Assembly: GCA_002427615.1 (NCBI GenBank)
Contig: DIFH01000030.1
Location: 1 to 44,273 of the forward strand
Reading direction: 5' to 3'
DNA: 44,273 nucleotides
Source of the DNA: Paludibacter sp. UBA5753
Lineage (GTDB): Bacteria; Bacteroidota; Bacteroidia; Bacteroidales; Paludibacteraceae
Within the stretch, counting starts at the first letter, position 1. Each line of letters opens with the position of its first letter. Of the stretch, positions 1 to 9,117 are shown piece after piece. The position numbers were made by a program, and so were the translations under genes. The notes beneath the pieces were generated by a model. That model saw only the letters and a program-made list of their open reading frames with translations. It had not been told where the DNA came from and searched no databases.

Positions 1-889
1 TAAGTAACTTGAATGCAAAATTTTTAGCGTGATCATCTTTATTTCCAATCAGGAAATTAAAAACCATAAGCCGATATAATTTCCACGATTCCTGCACGTT
101 GCGTGTAAGCGCCTGACAGAGCTGAAAGATGATTAAATAATCCAAGGAGGGAATCCGGTAATCGGCATTTAACAAACCTGCCACACTCACCACATGTATT
201 TTTCCATTAGGTTTCCTGTCAAATCGCTCTACTCCAAAAAACTTATTCTCAAACAAGCGTGTTTCAGGCATTTCCACACCACATCTCTTGGCAAGTAACG
301 AAGTTTCGTATTCAATTTGTCCGATGGTTGCCGGATCCATTGATGCTCCGAACTTAACAAGCCATTCTTTGTCCTCAAACGTTGTAAATATTTTAGGTCG
401 CGCTCCGCCTGGAGAACCGCCATGCCGGTATAAACTTTCAATGGAGTCACCCTGATAGTAATTACTTTGTAAAATTTTTGCAGTTTCTGCTGCCAAATGG
501 TCAAAATTGACTATTTCATCTTTACTTAGTACACTTTGATCGGGACGGAATTCCAATGCTCCACGTCCTGATGAACCTACCAATGATAAGCGGTCAAGAA
601 CAGTCAATGTATTTAGCTTTATGTTTTTTTGCTGAAGGTATCTGTCTAACACTAACATACCCCACCCATCGGGCAGGCAGTCGTCAAAAACGCCAAAATT
701 CCCGTCGAACGGTGAGCGTTTGGCTAAAATTACACCTTGTTTCAATGGAAGATCGAATGGAGAAATGGAAATACCTTTTTGAAGATACACTGCATCGTAC
801 TCAAAAGCACAAATTCCCTCCTTAGTTTGTGCCAACCTGCCTACTTTGACATTTCCTAAATATACTTCAACAAGTTTTATTGTCTTCAT
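1..889 (-). CDS. hipA: HipA-like Ser/Thr kinase toxin (C-terminus beyond window edge)
   Basis: Reading the minus strand from the ATG at 889 gives an open frame of 296 codons that runs off the left edge, so the C-terminus is missing. Visible motifs fit the HipA family: a glycine-rich loop VGSSGRGALEF (residues 104-114), SPGGARPK (159-166), and the catalytic-loop signature GNKDDHAKNF (282-291). Known HipA proteins are kinases that phosphorylate translation targets such as glutamyl-tRNA synthetase and cause dormancy when not held by HipB. The start overlaps the stop of the upstream HTH gene in an ATGA arrangement, so the two are translationally coupled, antitoxin first. Family assignment is firm. 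Activity cannot be judged because the last part of the kinase core is outside the window. Confidence 0.93.
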   Translation of the reverse strand, partial: MKTIKLVEVYLGNVKVGRLAQTKEGICAFEYDAVYLQKGISISPFDLPLKQGVILAKRSPFDGNFGVFDDCLPDGWGMLVLDRYLQQKNIKLNTLTVLDRLSLVGSSGRGALEFRPDQSVLSKDEIVNFDHLAAETAKILQSNYYQGDSIESLYRHGGSPGGARPKIFTTFEDKEWLVKFGASMDPATIGQIEYETSLLAKRCGVEMPETRLFENKFFGVERFDRKPNGKIHVVSVAGLLNADYRIPSLDYLIIFQLCQALTRNVQESWKLYRLMVFNFLIGNKDDHAKNFAFKLL

Positions 890-1209
890 GATTTGTTCCC
901 GCGTTTTCGTGTATTAAATTCTGCTCCCATCAAATCGTCAAGGTTTTGATACTGTGTTTGGGCAAACAAAACATTGAAATCAGTAGACATTTCCATGACC
1001 ATTGCCAACTTCACTAAATTCAACAGTGAAATTTCTCCGGTTCGTTCAAATTTGCGGTAGGTTTCGATGTTTACACCAGCCCGATTGGACAACCCGCTTT
1101 GAGTCAGGTTCAATTCCAAGCGTCTGGTTTTCACTCTACCTGAAATGTCCTTGCAAATATCTTTAGGTGATACCGAACTAATTTGTATTATATTACTATT
1201 TGATGTCAT
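886..1209 (-). CDS. hipB: HipB-like XRE-family antitoxin/repressor
   Basis: A 107-residue protein with one helix-turn-helix of the Cro/C1 (XRE) type, about residues 22-80 (VKTRRLELNLTQSGLSNRAG, then IETYRKFERTGEIS). It precedes hipA with an ATGA overlap, the usual layout of hipBA-type toxin-antitoxin operons, in which the antitoxin binds both the kinase and its own promoter. The C-terminal tail (QYQNLDDLMGAEF then a basic end) is probably the flexible HipA-contacting or degradable segment; that is inference. A TATTTTTG box lies 33 bases upstream. The pair is inserted at the end of a polysaccharide operon, next to a destroyed glycosyltransferase, as expected for an accessory module. Confidence 0.85.
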   Translation of the reverse strand: MTSNSNIIQISSVSPKDICKDISGRVKTRRLELNLTQSGLSNRAGVNIETYRKFERTGEISLLNLVKLAMVMEMSTDFNVLFAQTQYQNLDDLMGAEFNTRKRGNKS

Positions 1210-1242
1210 TTTAAACGATTACTAATATTATAATACGACTTA

Positions 1243-1250
1243 CAAAAATA
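1243..1250 (-). promoter_or_regulatory. Candidate -7 box (TATTTTTG) for hipBA
   Basis: The minus strand reads TATTTTTG, matching the Bacteroidota -7 consensus TAnnTTTG, about 33 bases upstream of the hipB start. No well-spaced TTG -33 element is visible. The 8-bp palindrome TAATATTA lies between this box and the hipB start and could be part of an autoregulatory operator. Confidence 0.4.
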
Positions 1251-1317
1251 ATAGATTTTTCTGAATAATATCGCTTTATCAAATTAAAAACTGTAAACAA
1301 ATTTCAAGACGATACAG

Positions 1318-1482
1318 TTAGGAAGCAGTTCTCCTCTCCTCAAGGAGAGGGGTCGGGGGTGAGGTCGTCCCATCCACCACAATGTATTCAAAATCTTTAG
1401 AAGTCTGATTCAATACGCTTTCCATGGTCTTTTTTAAACCCTGGGCGTTGTGGTAGTTGATAGTGATAATGGTGAGTTTCAT
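1318..1482 (-). pseudogene. Truncated family 2 glycosyltransferase N-terminus disrupted by a REP-like palindrome
   Basis: A 54-codon minus-strand frame starts MKLTIITINYHNAQGLKKTM and continues ESVLNQTSKDFEYIVVDG, which is the start of a GT2 (GT-A fold) glycosyltransferase up to the point where DGGSTDGS normally follows. The frame then reads into a palindromic element (SPPTPLLEERRTAS) and stops. Everything downstream, including the DxD and acceptor regions, is gone. It is the last, broken gene of the polysaccharide operon, 11 bases after the gene at 1494. A functional short peptide is unlikely. Confidence 0.8.
1328..1366. repeat. REP-like palindromic element (CTCTCCTCAAGGAGAG core)
   Basis: The core CTCTCCTCAAGGAGAG is a perfect 16-bp palindrome followed by a G-rich tail ending in GGTGAGG. 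A close copy lies at 33911-33945 in the same orientation. This copy interrupts the glycosyltransferase remnant and supplies its premature C-terminus. Confidence 0.75.
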
Positions 1483-1493
1483 AAATATATTCG

Positions 1494-2546
1494 CTACATT
1501 TTCAATTTTCCTTTTGTAAAAAACAATTCATTTCTATTTCTGTCTATTTTCCCCGGAGTTGTGTAATAAAGATACACGGTATTATGCGTTATATATCCGG
1601 TAGGTTTGTAAAAATAAGGCCTGTATCCTTCAATTTGTTCGGTATAATGCGCATTAACAAGAGGCTTTCGTCTTGTTTTAAAATTTTTATAATCAGAGGA
1701 TACACCTAACATAATATTGTCACCCCACTCTCCTGCCGAAAACATAAAAAGTTTATTTTCATATTCGAATAAATCGAAATGCCAGATATCATATTTCAAT
1801 GGTCTTGGCAGGAAGAAGTAATGATTTGCTATTTTCAGTTGTTTCCACTTATCGCAAGTAAAAACCGGTTTAACTTTAGGTGTCCCGATCAATTTAAAAT
1901 CCGGTTTTTCAAGATTTGTTCCTTCCCAAATAGCTAATCCAAGACCTTCCCTTACCGGTTTATATTGATAATAAGCAGCATAAAAAAGATATTTATCTCC
2001 CCGTTTCAGGAGAATCGGACATTGTTCCCTGTCAATGTTTGACTCTTTTTCGGTCAAATAAACTTGTAAGGGACTAAAGTCGATTCCATCGCGGGTACTG
2101 ATTCCGACGGTTGCCCGGGTTACATTCAAATCATGGCAAAGCGGGGTTAAACATTCGCGCCAAAAAATCCAAAGCCGATTGTCCTCATAAAACAACGTCG
2201 GATCCGAATTAAAACCCGTAGGAGGAGTATCACGAACCAAACCCATACACTCCCATTTTAACGGAAAAGTTTCGTCCCTGGAAAAATAAAGCATCGGGTT
2301 CTCCAGTTTACTGTTTCTCCCATAATAAGGCGACTGGATCATCCACCAGTTGTGGCCCATAAAACCTTCCGGAATAAAGCGAACGCAGGGATGGAGGCAA
2401 TCGTTCCTGTATTTATCCGGATCCGGCGTATTTATTTCCACCGCTACTCCCACCGGCATGGTCTGTGCCGGATAAAACAACCGGAAATAACCAAAAACCA
2501 ACAGAAATAAAACTGCCAAAATAATCAATATGCTATAATCCACCAT
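1494..2546 (-). CDS. Membrane-anchored beta-propeller protein resembling GH43/GH32-type glycosidases
   Basis: 350 residues with one N-terminal membrane segment (about 5-24, SILIILAVLFLLVFGYFRLF) followed by an extracytoplasmic domain. The repeated aromatic blade-like strands and the motif NSDPTLFYEDNRLWIFW (113-129) resemble five-bladed propeller glycoside hydrolases of the GH43/GH32 type, in which an Asp in such a motif is catalytic. I cannot identify the full catalytic triad, so hydrolase activity is not shown. It is the last intact gene of the polysaccharide operon, 41 bases after a glycosyltransferase, and may trim or bind the glycan at the membrane. It could equally be a non-catalytic propeller. 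Confidence 0.6.
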   Translation of the reverse strand: MVDYSILIILAVLFLLVFGYFRLFYPAQTMPVGVAVEINTPDPDKYRNDCLHPCVRFIPEGFMGHNWWMIQSPYYGRNSKLENPMLYFSRDETFPLKWECMGLVRDTPPTGFNSDPTLFYEDNRLWIFWRECLTPLCHDLNVTRATVGISTRDGIDFSPLQVYLTEKESNIDREQCPILLKRGDKYLFYAAYYQYKPVREGLGLAIWEGTNLEKPDFKLIGTPKVKPVFTCDKWKQLKIANHYFFLPRPLKYDIWHFDLFEYENKLFMFSAGEWGDNIMLGVSSDYKNFKTRRKPLVNAHYTEQIEGYRPYFYKPTGYITHNTVYLYYTTPGKIDRNRNELFFTKGKLKM

Positions 2547-2587
2547 GCCAATTTATTATTTAATCCTGTATAATTTTCTTATTCGGC

Positions 2588-3556
2588 TTAATCATATATT
2601 TTTTTCTTAATCACAAATATATTTTTCCGCCCCAACAATCGGCTTAGCCGGTTCAGCATTTTTTGCCAGAGCGGACGTTTCTTATTGCAATTAGCACTGT
2701 AAAAGGCATTAATAATACGTTTATCTTCGTACAATATATCAAGAAACCGTATATTTTCATTTGTACACAAGGTTTTGTTTTTAAGTGAAGGGTTGAGTCC
2801 GCAGTTTTCACCACTTCCATCCAACCCGACATTATCTACATACGAAACTGTTGGAACTATAGAAACAGCATGATTCATAAAATGAGCAAGGGTAAACTGA
2901 ATGGACCAGATGTTCAGCTTTCCGCTTTGTTGCTTTTGCAACATTTCAAACATATCATCCCCGCCGCGGTTAAATGCTTCCTGAAGCTGTTTGCTCTTCA
3001 ACATAGCTGGATAGGACGATACATTCCAATCAACCTGGTTCCATCGGTCATCCCAGGTACCCCATCCCCACGAATCATTTCTCAGACTGACATAAACATC
3101 ATATTCATAATCTTCCGGTATCTGCATTAACGTGGAAGGCATGTTGTAGCCACTGATAGAAAAAACCGATTTGCGATTTTCATAATAGGCCAAAGCTTTA
3201 TTCATATAACTTAAAAAAGCAGGCGATGTAATTAAATCATCCTCCAAAACAATCACCCGTCCGTGTTTTTTTATTATTTCAGAAATACCGGACTGGATGG
3301 AGCACGCCAACCCTTTATTTTGTTCCGATTCGATGATAAACACTTCTTTGAATCCCTGTACCTCTTTAACTATACGGCGAACCGCCCTTATATTTTCTGT
3401 GTTTTCTACCGAAGTATTTTCTTTATTACCGTCACAGTAAATATAAAGCGTGCTTTGTCTCGCCAAATCATTTTGCTGCAAAGCAGATAAAGTCTGTTCG
3501 GTATGAAAAGGACGATTATAGACAAATAAAACTATGGGAGCTAAACTATCGTTCAT
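2588..3556 (-). CDS. GT-A fold glycosyltransferase (family 2-like)
   Basis: 322 residues. The N-terminus PIVLFVYNRPFHTEQTLSAL (7-26) is the nucleotide-sugar binding strand of a GT-A fold, and VIVLEDDL (101-108) holds the acidic DxD-like motif that usually binds the metal and sugar nucleotide. A conserved WGWGTWDDRW stretch follows, typical of this subgroup of bacterial sugar transferases. No membrane segment is seen, so it should act at the cytoplasmic face. It lies between a methyltransferase upstream and the propeller protein downstream, all minus strand. Donor and acceptor sugars cannot be told from the sequence. Confidence 0.8.
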   Translation of the reverse strand: MNDSLAPIVLFVYNRPFHTEQTLSALQQNDLARQSTLYIYCDGNKENTSVENTENIRAVRRIVKEVQGFKEVFIIESEQNKGLACSIQSGISEIIKKHGRVIVLEDDLITSPAFLSYMNKALAYYENRKSVFSISGYNMPSTLMQIPEDYEYDVYVSLRNDSWGWGTWDDRWNQVDWNVSSYPAMLKSKQLQEAFNRGGDDMFEMLQKQQSGKLNIWSIQFTLAHFMNHAVSIVPTVSYVDNVGLDGSGENCGLNPSLKNKTLCTNENIRFLDILYEDKRIINAFYSANCNKKRPLWQKMLNRLSRLLGRKNIFVIKKKIYD

Positions 3557-3608
3557 AGATTAACTAATTACAAACTATTTATGCAAATTATGTCTTCTCT
3601 AATTTTTA

Positions 3609-4328
3609 TTATTTTACAGCTCTGACTGTGATAATAACCTCATAATTAGGATCATTAAAATCAAGTTCAGATTTTTTAAGTTCCCTGCTTGCCAACCCTT
3701 CAAGGAAAGAAACAGCAGAAAGCACATTTCCATGTGCTTGTACGGTGATATTTTCCAAAGGAAAAAACTCTTCGAAGAGTTTAGTTGCGCTCAGGGATGT
3801 AAATCTCCAATAATCACCCCAACGTTCCATATCATACTGACTTATCTGTGTTATACCCGACAACGTAATCAACAAGACTCCTTCAGGTTTTAAAATGCGA
3901 TAAGTATGCTTCAACGCAGAACGAAAATCATAAATAAATTGTATTGTCTGCGGCATTATAATACAATTATAGGTATTATCGGGTATTTCATGGGCACATG
4001 TAAGATCCGCAACAATAGTTGCTTTCACATTGCCCTGCTGTACATGCAAAACATCCGAATGATTTACTTCCAATCCACATCGTTTTGTATACGTGTCATC
4101 ACCTATTTCAAGAACAGTTCCCTTAATATCGCCAGCATTATCAGATATGAACTGGTCGATATAATATCGGGCTATTGACTGAGAACCTCTGTCGTAACCA
4201 AATAGATTACTAAAAGGCGTTGAACGTCGGAGATTACCCCAAATAACAGGTCTTAGAAACGACCGTTTCAAGACTTTTTTTGTTTTGCGTTTTAGCTTAT
4301 TTGTTACTTTTTGAATTACTTGAATCAT
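3609..4328 (-). CDS. SAM-dependent methyltransferase
   Basis: 239 residues. A basic N-terminus (KLKRKTKKVLKRS) is followed by a class I methyltransferase core: motif I GTVLEIGDDTY (70-80), an acidic second strand, and a RILKPEGVLLITLSG motif (motif III region). The glycine-rich loop is less canonical (EIGDDTY rather than GxGxG), as in several polysaccharide-cluster methyltransferases. It sits between the asparagine-synthase-like gene and a glycosyltransferase in the same operon and probably modifies a sugar. Substrate unknown. Confidence 0.75.
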   Translation of the reverse strand: MIQVIQKVTNKLKRKTKKVLKRSFLRPVIWGNLRRSTPFSNLFGYDRGSQSIARYYIDQFISDNAGDIKGTVLEIGDDTYTKRCGLEVNHSDVLHVQQGNVKATIVADLTCAHEIPDNTYNCIIMPQTIQFIYDFRSALKHTYRILKPEGVLLITLSGITQISQYDMERWGDYWRFTSLSATKLFEEFFPLENITVQAHGNVLSAVSFLEGLASRELKKSELDFNDPNYEVIITVRAVK

Positions 4329-4359
4329 TTCGAAAATTTATTTAAATCGGTATATATAT

Positions 4360-6168
4360 CTAAAAATCCGTACTGAATTTAGCCTTATTTAAAGATAATA
4401 ATTTATCAGCCAGCACTGAATTATAAAATTTAAAGTCGGATTTAAAAACTTGATAGGTATATTTTTCAGCAACATCTTCGACAAACGAGCCCGGAGGTGT
4501 AAATCCTCGTTTTGGTGCATTCAAAATATAATCGGGGACTATCCCTTTGAGCACCTCTTTCATGAAAAACTTTGGCTGCCCTTTCCTGTATTTCATCTCT
4601 ACCGGCAGGGAGGAAACAAATTCCACCAGCTTGTAATCCAGCAAAGGGGAGCGTATTTCGGTGGAATTACCCATCCCCAACCGATCGGAAAGGTACAGAT
4701 AGGCCATAGTCATAGTTTTCGAAAAAAGAAAGTCATAAACAAAATCCAGTTCATTATCAAACTTCGTATTTTCAAAAGAAAAATGGATGTCGGCATCGTT
4801 GAAAGAAAACTGTTCACCATTATATTCAAAACTTGCATTCCGTGCAAACTTCCGGTAATCATTGTATGTCCAGTGACCAATGGAAGTATCGGCTATTTTT
4901 AGGGGATAACCTGCAAACATAATATATTTAAAGTTCTGTAATACAAAGCGGATATATGCTTTTTTCTTTTCCATTCCTTTCCATGGAAACAAATCCTGGT
5001 GTCGGCGATGCAAAGTTAACGATTCGGCAAAACGGTTCCAGTAATCATACCCGTAAAACAATTCATCACCCCCCATGCCACCAAGCAATACTTTAAATCC
5101 TAAACTTTTCACCTTTTTATATAATGCCCACTGAGGTAAAGCGGCTATATCGGTGATTGGTTCATCCAAATGTAAAGTCAGTTCATCAAAGCAGTCTTTA
5201 AAATCCGATTCGTCCATTTCAACTTCATGGTAAATAAATCCTTTCTCCTGAGCAAAACGGCGGGCAACATCACGTTCATCACAGTCAAACTGGCCTTTGT
5301 ACCCTGCGGTTATAGTATGTACCTCACGCCCTGTTTCTTTGGCCAGGGCAGCTATGGCACTCGAATCGATCCCTCCACTCAGCATCACGGCAATGGGAAC
5401 GTCGCTGCGCAATGAAATATCAATCGATTCACGCATCAACCGCAACGTTTCAACTTTCGCCTGTTCAAATGTACCGCTGAAAGTACCGGACAAATTTCTT
5501 TTCCAATATTTAAATTGAAGCAACCCCTTGTCATCAACCAAAATATACTGGCCGGGTTCAATACGTTTAATCTGGTCTATGTAAGTATCTTTGGGGTTCA
5601 GAGGAGAGGTATATCTGATTGGTTCAGCCAATGTTTCCAAATTGATTTGCGGTTTATCAATATAAAATTTCAATATTGCCTTCAATTCAGTGCTAAACAC
5701 TACCCCACCCGGAATCTGCGCATAATACAAAGTTTTTTCCCCAATCCGGTCACGAGCAGCAAAAAGTTGTTTCTGTTTAGTATCCCACAAACAAAAGGCA
5801 AACATACCACGGAGGTGTTCCAAACAGTTTACGCCATATTCCTCATACAAATGCAGAATTGTTTCCGAATCACTTTCCGAATTAAAAACATGACCCTTGG
5901 CAATTAAATCTTTTTTGATCTCTATGTAATTATATATTTCACCATTACAAATGAGAACCAATGATTTATCCTCATTAAAAAGCGGTTGCTTGCCTTTTTG
6001 CAACCCAATAATGGACAAACGAACCTGCGCCAGACCGCAATGATCATCGTTCCAAACTCCCCGGTCATCAGGTCCGCGATAATGCATTTCGTCATTCATG
6101 ACATGCAACTTTGTTATATCTGATTCAGTTACCTTGCTATATCTGTATATGGATGAAATTCCGCACAT
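4360..6168 (-). CDS. asnB: Asparagine synthase-like glutamine-dependent amidotransferase
   Basis: 602 residues with both domains of AsnB. The N-terminal class II glutamine amidotransferase starts MCGI, so Cys2 becomes the nucleophile after Met removal; RGPDDRG (31-37) and CNGEIYNY follow. The C-terminal ATP-pyrophosphatase domain carries the PP-loop SGGIDSS (264-270). The enzyme class activates a carboxylate with ATP and transfers ammonia from glutamine. Inside a polysaccharide operon such paralogues often amidate uronic acids or other glycan carboxyls rather than make free asparagine; that role is inferred from position only. All catalytic motifs are present. Confidence 0.9.
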   Translation of the reverse strand: MCGISSIYRYSKVTESDITKLHVMNDEMHYRGPDDRGVWNDDHCGLAQVRLSIIGLQKGKQPLFNEDKSLVLICNGEIYNYIEIKKDLIAKGHVFNSESDSETILHLYEEYGVNCLEHLRGMFAFCLWDTKQKQLFAARDRIGEKTLYYAQIPGGVVFSTELKAILKFYIDKPQINLETLAEPIRYTSPLNPKDTYIDQIKRIEPGQYILVDDKGLLQFKYWKRNLSGTFSGTFEQAKVETLRLMRESIDISLRSDVPIAVMLSGGIDSSAIAALAKETGREVHTITAGYKGQFDCDERDVARRFAQEKGFIYHEVEMDESDFKDCFDELTLHLDEPITDIAALPQWALYKKVKSLGFKVLLGGMGGDELFYGYDYWNRFAESLTLHRRHQDLFPWKGMEKKKAYIRFVLQNFKYIMFAGYPLKIADTSIGHWTYNDYRKFARNASFEYNGEQFSFNDADIHFSFENTKFDNELDFVYDFLFSKTMTMAYLYLSDRLGMGNSTEIRSPLLDYKLVEFVSSLPVEMKYRKGQPKFFMKEVLKGIVPDYILNAPKRGFTPPGSFVEDVAEKYTYQVFKSDFKFYNSVLADKLLSLNKAKFSTDF

Positions 6169-6251
6169 GATTCTATATTAGTGATTTGTGATTAATTATA
6201 AACTATTGATTATAAACTTTCTTACTTGATGAACTTTACAAACTTGATGAA

Positions 6252-7397
6252 CTATTTACTACCAACCAATTCCTTCATAACATCATAAATTGCCCTGGTA
6301 TTTTGTTCGGAAGAGAAATTACTTTTTCCGTATTCATAAGCAGCCTCTCCCATTTGTTTTAACAAATCAGGGTCGCTTACAAATTTATAAATTTTTTCCG
6401 CCAATTCATCCGCATTGTATAAAGTATAAATAAATCCATTAACATTATCTTTTACAACTTCAGGATTTGCGCCGGAATTACTCGCAATCACAGGCATTCC
6501 GTGCATCATATATTCCACGGTAACTCTCCCGAAAGCTTCATCGCGCGAGCACATCAATCCCAAATGCATTTCCGATAAAACAGGGTCAATTTCTTTGATA
6601 TGGCCGTGGAAAACAACATAGTTGTCCAGTTCATTTTCAGCAATGTATCTTTTCAGCACTTGTAAATAATCAGTTTTATGTCCGCCTATGAAGTGCAAAC
6701 GTATATTCGCCAGCTTATATTTATTCACCAATATACAGAGCGCTTTCAGTGCATCCAGGTTGTTTTTCTGATCCGAAATGATACCCATCATACAGATATT
6801 AATTATTCCGGTTTTTTTTTCTGTTTTTGGATTGCCTCTTGAAAAGTCGATACCATTATATATCCGTTGTATCTTTTCAACCGGCAATAAACCTGCATAA
6901 TCTTTCGCTAGATAATCAGAGATAACGACGTACTTATCAGCGCCTTTATCGAACATTTTCTTCACCATAAAATCCGGTAATGAATATTTGAAATCATAGG
7001 CTTGCAATGTTTCCCTTATGTGCCATAAATGCGGGCATTGTAACTTACGGCTTAACAGAAACCCTATATTTATGGTGACAGAATTACTATAAACTAAATC
7101 AATTTTCTCTCCTTTTACAAGTTTGATTATTGTTCTTAGCTCTAAGAGGTTTATGATTTGCTTGCGCAGGTTGAGTAAATACTGAAAAACTCCTTTCCCT
7201 TCATTCACCCACCAATAGAAATGGGATATATAATAGCTTATTTCATGCTGATCCAGAAAATCACATATTTCACCGCGACGGGATAATAATGCAACAGGAT
7301 GTACGCCGTATTTCTCACACAACTCCACCATCAACCGACACATCGACTGATTGGCTCCATACATGCCGGAATAATGGGTGATGAAGAGAATAGTCAT
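6252..7397 (-). CDS. GT4-family (GT-B fold) glycosyltransferase
   Basis: 381 residues. The N-terminal half (FITHYSGMYGANQSM, 5-19) has the glycine loop of GT-B enzymes. The C-terminal Glycos_transf_1 domain carries the EX7E motif E287...E295 in EAFGRVTVEYMMHGMPVIAS, which binds the nucleotide sugar. Family 4 enzymes are retaining transferases working at the cytoplasmic membrane face. Two bases separate it from the HAD-like gene upstream, so the two are co-translated. An 82-base gap with short direct repeats (CTTGATGAACT, twice) separates it from asnB. Confidence 0.9.
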   Translation of the reverse strand: MTILFITHYSGMYGANQSMCRLMVELCEKYGVHPVALLSRRGEICDFLDQHEISYYISHFYWWVNEGKGVFQYLLNLRKQIINLLELRTIIKLVKGEKIDLVYSNSVTINIGFLLSRKLQCPHLWHIRETLQAYDFKYSLPDFMVKKMFDKGADKYVVISDYLAKDYAGLLPVEKIQRIYNGIDFSRGNPKTEKKTGIINICMMGIISDQKNNLDALKALCILVNKYKLANIRLHFIGGHKTDYLQVLKRYIAENELDNYVVFHGHIKEIDPVLSEMHLGLMCSRDEAFGRVTVEYMMHGMPVIASNSGANPEVVKDNVNGFIYTLYNADELAEKIYKFVSDPDLLKQMGEAAYEYGKSNFSSEQNTRAIYDVMKELVGSK

Positions 7398-7399
7398 TT

Positions 7400-9100
7400 T
7401 TATTTATTTAAAATTTTTATTCTGTGATAAAAATCAATTGTAAAATCACTTACATTTAAATATAATGAACCGTTTTTCCAACGAGACTGATTATATATTT
7501 TTTCCCTACAAAAGAAAAAATATAACCAATCTTTTAATTTAAATTTAATAATATATGGAACATATTGGCAACGATGTTCATCATATACAGCAAAGTCAAC
7601 TAATGCTCGTAAATAATGCTTTTGAGGTTTATTCCCGAAACTACAAATAGTCGGAATTGCAAGAGAGTATAGAATATTATCAGCATATTTATATAATTTC
7701 GTTTGAATAAATATTTTAGTAAATTTCAGAACAGCATCGCAATGTACATTGGCAATAATACTCAGGTTTTTCATTTTGATATCATCGATATCCACATTTT
7801 CAAAAACAGGACATATTTCATTGTCTATTTTTTTATAACCTATTGTTCTCGGTTTATCTGTTAATGAGAAAAAATGTTCTAATAAATCAGAATGATCTGC
7901 AAGCCCATTCAGTAGAGGGTTAATATATTTTTTATTGTTATAAAATTCAAAATAACAATCTTCATTAAATATAAAATCTCTTCCTTCTGAAACAACCTCG
8001 AAATAATAACCTCTAACTTTATTATATCCATTATTTTCCAATAAATCATTAAGGGTTTTTTGAGTTTTTCCTGTAGTTCTAACATCAACAATGCCACTTT
8101 TTCTTTCAACTGTTGCTAATCCTGTTTGAATAAAGTATTCTAATCTTAGGTCTTCATTCGTATGATTATTATATAAAGAATCGCGAGAAATATAAATGTA
8201 CTTCAACGACATGAAAGGAAATAATGATTGTAAACTTTGTGCGATTATAAATAGAATATATGCATCTCTAGAAAGGAAAAAAAGTGTATCGATATTGTCA
8301 TTTTGAGCATTCAGTAATATCTTATAAACTAAAGGTACATATAATGGGGATATTAAATCCACAGTAAAATCAACCTGCAAATCCTCATCAGAAGACAAAC
8401 GAATAGCCCTTGAAACACCAGCTAAAAGTTTTGAATATTGATATTTTGTATCATATGAATTTTTCCAAATTTCTTCATAAGGAGTGAAATTATGATTAAC
8501 AAATTGAACTTGTATTCCTAACGATTCCGGGACTTTAATATCACTATATTTATTATCGCCACAATGCTTCCAATTTTTATATGAATAACCATTTTCTTCT
8601 TGAATATATTTGAAAAGGTTACCAGAAGATTTCGAAAGTCCTATATCTCCTGATATATAGATATCATCTCCATCCTGAAATATATCATATCTTTTTAAGA
8701 CTTCAACGATATCACAGGAAGGAAGATACATATCAGAAATAAAAACAATTTTATGATCTTGTTTTCTTAGGCTCTTTATTAAACTTTTTATACTTATAAC
8801 CGGTAATAAAAATTCTTTTTCTAGTTTAACCTCTAAAATCAATATTTCTTCAACTGGAAGTGAAGTTAGACCTTCAAATACACATTGTCCATAAATTTCG
8901 TAAATTGTAATATCCTCTTTCTGAGATGTAATTCGTGCTTTTTGTTCACCTTTTATTCTAATGTCAACAAATTCCATTCTTTGAATATCAGAAGAATTTT
9001 CTCCAAGAACAAGATATGCCAATATATCAAATAAGTTATGTGATTCTCCACATTTCCTTACCAAGCAGGTATCAAAAATATCAAAAGAAAAAACTTTCAT
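7400..9100 (-). CDS. HAD-superfamily protein with large C-terminal extension, polysaccharide-cluster type
   Basis: 566 residues. HAD phosphohydrolase motifs are complete: motif I DIFDT (residues 7-11, D7 and D10), motif II FISDMYLPS (Ser122), motif III Lys157 in LSKSSGNLF, motif IV GDNKYSD (181-187). Residues from about 200 on form a second domain of unknown function (RDAYILFIIAQSLQ region) that recurs in HAD proteins of bacterial capsule and O-antigen clusters. It could dephosphorylate a glycan intermediate or act with the neighbouring glycosyltransferases. The gene is extremely AT-rich even compared with its neighbours, a sign of horizontally exchanged polysaccharide DNA. Confidence 0.7.
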   Translation of the reverse strand: MKVFSFDIFDTCLVRKCGESHNLFDILAYLVLGENSSDIQRMEFVDIRIKGEQKARITSQKEDITIYEIYGQCVFEGLTSLPVEEILILEVKLEKEFLLPVISIKSLIKSLRKQDHKIVFISDMYLPSCDIVEVLKRYDIFQDGDDIYISGDIGLSKSSGNLFKYIQEENGYSYKNWKHCGDNKYSDIKVPESLGIQVQFVNHNFTPYEEIWKNSYDTKYQYSKLLAGVSRAIRLSSDEDLQVDFTVDLISPLYVPLVYKILLNAQNDNIDTLFFLSRDAYILFIIAQSLQSLFPFMSLKYIYISRDSLYNNHTNEDLRLEYFIQTGLATVERKSGIVDVRTTGKTQKTLNDLLENNGYNKVRGYYFEVVSEGRDFIFNEDCYFEFYNNKKYINPLLNGLADHSDLLEHFFSLTDKPRTIGYKKIDNEICPVFENVDIDDIKMKNLSIIANVHCDAVLKFTKIFIQTKLYKYADNILYSLAIPTICSFGNKPQKHYLRALVDFAVYDEHRCQYVPYIIKFKLKDWLYFFFCREKIYNQSRWKNGSLYLNVSDFTIDFYHRIKILNK

Positions 9101-9117
9101 AATAAATTATTGAAATT

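Noticed and set aside
556..825. Plus-strand frame opposite the HipA gene
   Set aside because: The minus strand encodes recognisable HipA motifs over the same bases; the plus frame matches nothing and is a shadow.
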